From Acidimicrobiaceae bacterium (lineage in GTDB: Bacteria; Actinomycetota; Acidimicrobiia; Acidimicrobiales; Bog-793): a stretch of DNA of 7,422 nt. The stretch spans positions 1 through 7,422 of the forward strand of contig JAODBN010000117.1 in NCBI GenBank assembly GCA_025463965.1, in the 5' to 3' direction. Under the pieces are notes generated by a model. It was given only the letters and a program-made list of their open reading frames with translations. It made no database searches and had not been told where the DNA came from. The position numbers and the translations under genes are program-made. Below, one piece after another: positions 6,370 through 7,422 of this stretch (its first letter is position 1; every line of letters starts with the position of its first letter).

Positions 6370-7254
6370 CTACCAGCCACGCTGAGCCAGCAGCTGCTCG
6401 CCCTCGAGCTTGGAGCTCTCCAGGCTGACCATCGCCGGTCCGAGACCACGGGAGGCTTCTGCGACGCGCTCGGCGTCCCGCCAGTGCGTGGTGGCCTCGA
6501 CGATCGCGCGCGCTCGCGTCGGCGGGTCCTCGGACTTGAAGATCCCCGAGCCGACGAACACGCCTTCGGCGCCGAGCGCCATCATCAGGGCCGCATCGGC
6601 GGGCGTGGCGATGCCTCCCGCGCAGAACAGCACAACCGGCAGCCGTCCCTGCGCAGCGACCTCGCGCACGAGGTCGAGCGGCGCACCGAGCTCCTTGGCG
6701 GCGCTCGCCGTCTCGTCGGAGCCCAGCGTCGTCAGGCGGCGGATCTCGCCGGTGATCTTGCGCATGTGGCGCACGGCCTCGACGATGTCCCCCGTGCCGG
6801 CCTCGCCCTTCGAGCGGATCATCGCCGCGCCCTCGCCGATGCGCCGCAGCGCCTCGCCGAGATTCGTCGCGCCGCACACGAACGGCACCTTGAAGTCCCA
6901 CTTGTCGATGTGGTTGGCCTCGTCCGCGGGCGTCAGCACCTCGGACTCGTCGACGTAGTCGACCTCCAGCGCCTCCAGCACGCGCGCCTCCATGAAGTGC
7001 CCGATACGCGCCTTGGCCATCACCGGGATCGAGACCGCCTCCTGGATGCCGGCGATCATCTCCGGGTCGGACATGCGCGCCACGCCGCCGTCGCGACGGA
7101 TGTCGGCGGGGACCCGCTCGAGCGCCATCACCGCGGCCGCGCCCGCGTCCTCGGCCAGCTTCGCCTGCTCGGGGGTGACGACGTCCATGATCACGCCGCC
7201 CTTGAGCATCTCCGCAAGGCCCGTCTTGACCCGGAATGTCGCCTCGTCACGCAT
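6370..7254 (-). CDS. pdxS: Pyridoxal 5'-phosphate synthase subunit PdxS
   Basis: A (beta/alpha)8-barrel synthase that makes PLP from ribose 5-phosphate, glyceraldehyde 3-phosphate and ammonia supplied by PdxT. Its 294 residues match the family length. Seen: FRVKTGLAEMLKGGVIMDVV at the start, with Asp24; Lys81 in VMAKARIGH, the lysine that binds the sugar in the family; Lys149 in RSKGEAGTG, the second lysine; the FCAGGIATPADAALMMALGA phosphate-binding region; and GVFVGSGIFKS. All three key residues fall at the same numbers as in the Bacillus enzyme. The protein ends LLAQRGW, and pdxT follows 22 bases on. The ATG at 7254 gives the standard N-terminus and has no Shine-Dalgarno sequence (see the promoter entry). 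GC is much higher than in the RHS gene: a hand count of bases 7081-7140 gives 48 G+C of 60. Confidence 0.98.
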   Translation of the reverse strand: MRDEATFRVKTGLAEMLKGGVIMDVVTPEQAKLAEDAGAAAVMALERVPADIRRDGGVARMSDPEMIAGIQEAVSIPVMAKARIGHFMEARVLEALEVDYVDESEVLTPADEANHIDKWDFKVPFVCGATNLGEALRRIGEGAAMIRSKGEAGTGDIVEAVRHMRKITGEIRRLTTLGSDETASAAKELGAPLDLVREVAAQGRLPVVLFCAGGIATPADAALMMALGAEGVFVGSGIFKSEDPPTRARAIVEATTHWRDAERVAEASRGLGPAMVSLESSKLEGEQLLAQRGW

Positions 7255-7260
7255 GCGACA

Positions 7261-7266
7261 AGTCTA
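7261..7266 (-). promoter_or_regulatory. Candidate -10 element for a leaderless pdxS transcript
   Basis: TAGACT on the minus strand ends six bases before the pdxS ATG. A -10 box at that distance puts the transcription start at or next to the A of the ATG. No ribosome binding site is present between them, which fits leaderless translation as is common in actinobacteria. No recognisable -35 is seen 16-18 bases upstream, also usual for such promoters. Confidence 0.4.
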
Positions 7267-7352
7267 GCCGCGAGGTCGCGATCGCCGCCGGAGCGACTCC
7301 TCGCCACTTCGAGGGTCGCCCTGTCCCTGGACGGGTTCCTGCGTCGCCATCC

Positions 7353-7422
7353 TCAGCCGCCGATCGGGGCGCGTGCGTTGGTGCCCCAGAAGATCTGGGT
7401 GCCGAACGCGTCGATTATGTTC
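7353..7422 (-). CDS. C-terminal end of an unidentified gene, cut by the window edge
   Basis: On the minus strand an open frame enters the window and ends at TGA (7353-7355) after 22 visible complete codons, reading NIIDAFGTQIFWGTNARAPI then GG. The mixed composition with aromatic residues looks coded, and the frame is on the same strand as pdxS. I cannot name the product from so short a tail. The 98 bases between its stop and pdxS hold no other convincing gene. Confidence 0.35.
   Translation of the reverse strand, partial: NIIDAFGTQIFWGTNARAPIGG

Noticed and set aside
5811..6428. 205-codon plus-strand frame opposite pdxT
   Set aside because: His/Arg-rich shadow of a conserved high-GC gene.
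6344..6901. 185-codon minus-strand frame overlapping pdxS and pdxT
   Set aside because: Arg/Gly-rich out-of-frame translation of pdxS.
7264..7350. 28-codon ORF (MATQEPVQGQG...) upstream of and in frame with pdxS, ending in the TAG of TAGACT
   Set aside because: No clear ribosome binding site, unremarkable charged sequence, and it would lie outside a leaderless pdxS transcript; probably chance.

Overview
The window looks like a chromosomal segment of a high-GC bacterium, probably an actinobacterium and possibly Thermoleophilia-like. That placement is inferred from base composition, the pdxS-pdxT pair and the style of the large secreted RHS protein; no marker gene fixes it. All supported genes are on the minus strand, so the region is best read from right to left.

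Right part (about 5750-7422): a conserved housekeeping block of very high GC. It starts with the tail of an unidentified gene at the window edge (7353-7422). Next come pdxS (6370-7254) and pdxT (5751-6347), the two subunits of the glutamine-dependent pyridoxal 5'-phosphate synthase. PdxT releases ammonia from glutamine, and PdxS joins it with a pentose phosphate and a triose phosphate to make PLP. The genes are 22 bases apart and read as one operon. A TAGACT hexamer six bases before the pdxS ATG, with no Shine-Dalgarno sequence, suggests a leaderless transcript.

Junction (about 5170-5750): clear coding logic is lost here. A small ORF (5364-5654) holds a recognisable winged-helix-like DNA-binding segment but no further domain, and its start is poorly defined. 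It looks like a remnant or stand-alone fragment. The stretch from 5170 to 5363 holds no convincing gene, only a weak candidate promoter for the RHS gene.

Left part (1-5169): a lower-GC block dominated by one very large gene (466-5169) for an exported RHS/YD-repeat protein of about 1567 residues. It has a Sec signal peptide, a roughly 390-residue N-terminal region with spaced cysteines, an acidic linker, about thirty YD repeats, the RHS-associated core ending in a PxxxxDPxGL motif, and a 123-residue glycine-rich C-terminal tail. Forty bases downstream, with its own good ribosome binding site, lies a 136-codon ORF (15-425) that I do not recognise. The layout (signal peptide, YD-repeat shell, variable tail, small downstream ORF) parallels secreted polymorphic toxins such as WapA with its immunity protein WapI. 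The most interesting proposal is therefore an uncharacterised tail plus partner pair. The tail has no toxin motif I can name, so toxicity is a hypothesis only. No type VI secretion genes, integrase, transposase, tRNA, rRNA or CRISPR array was seen.
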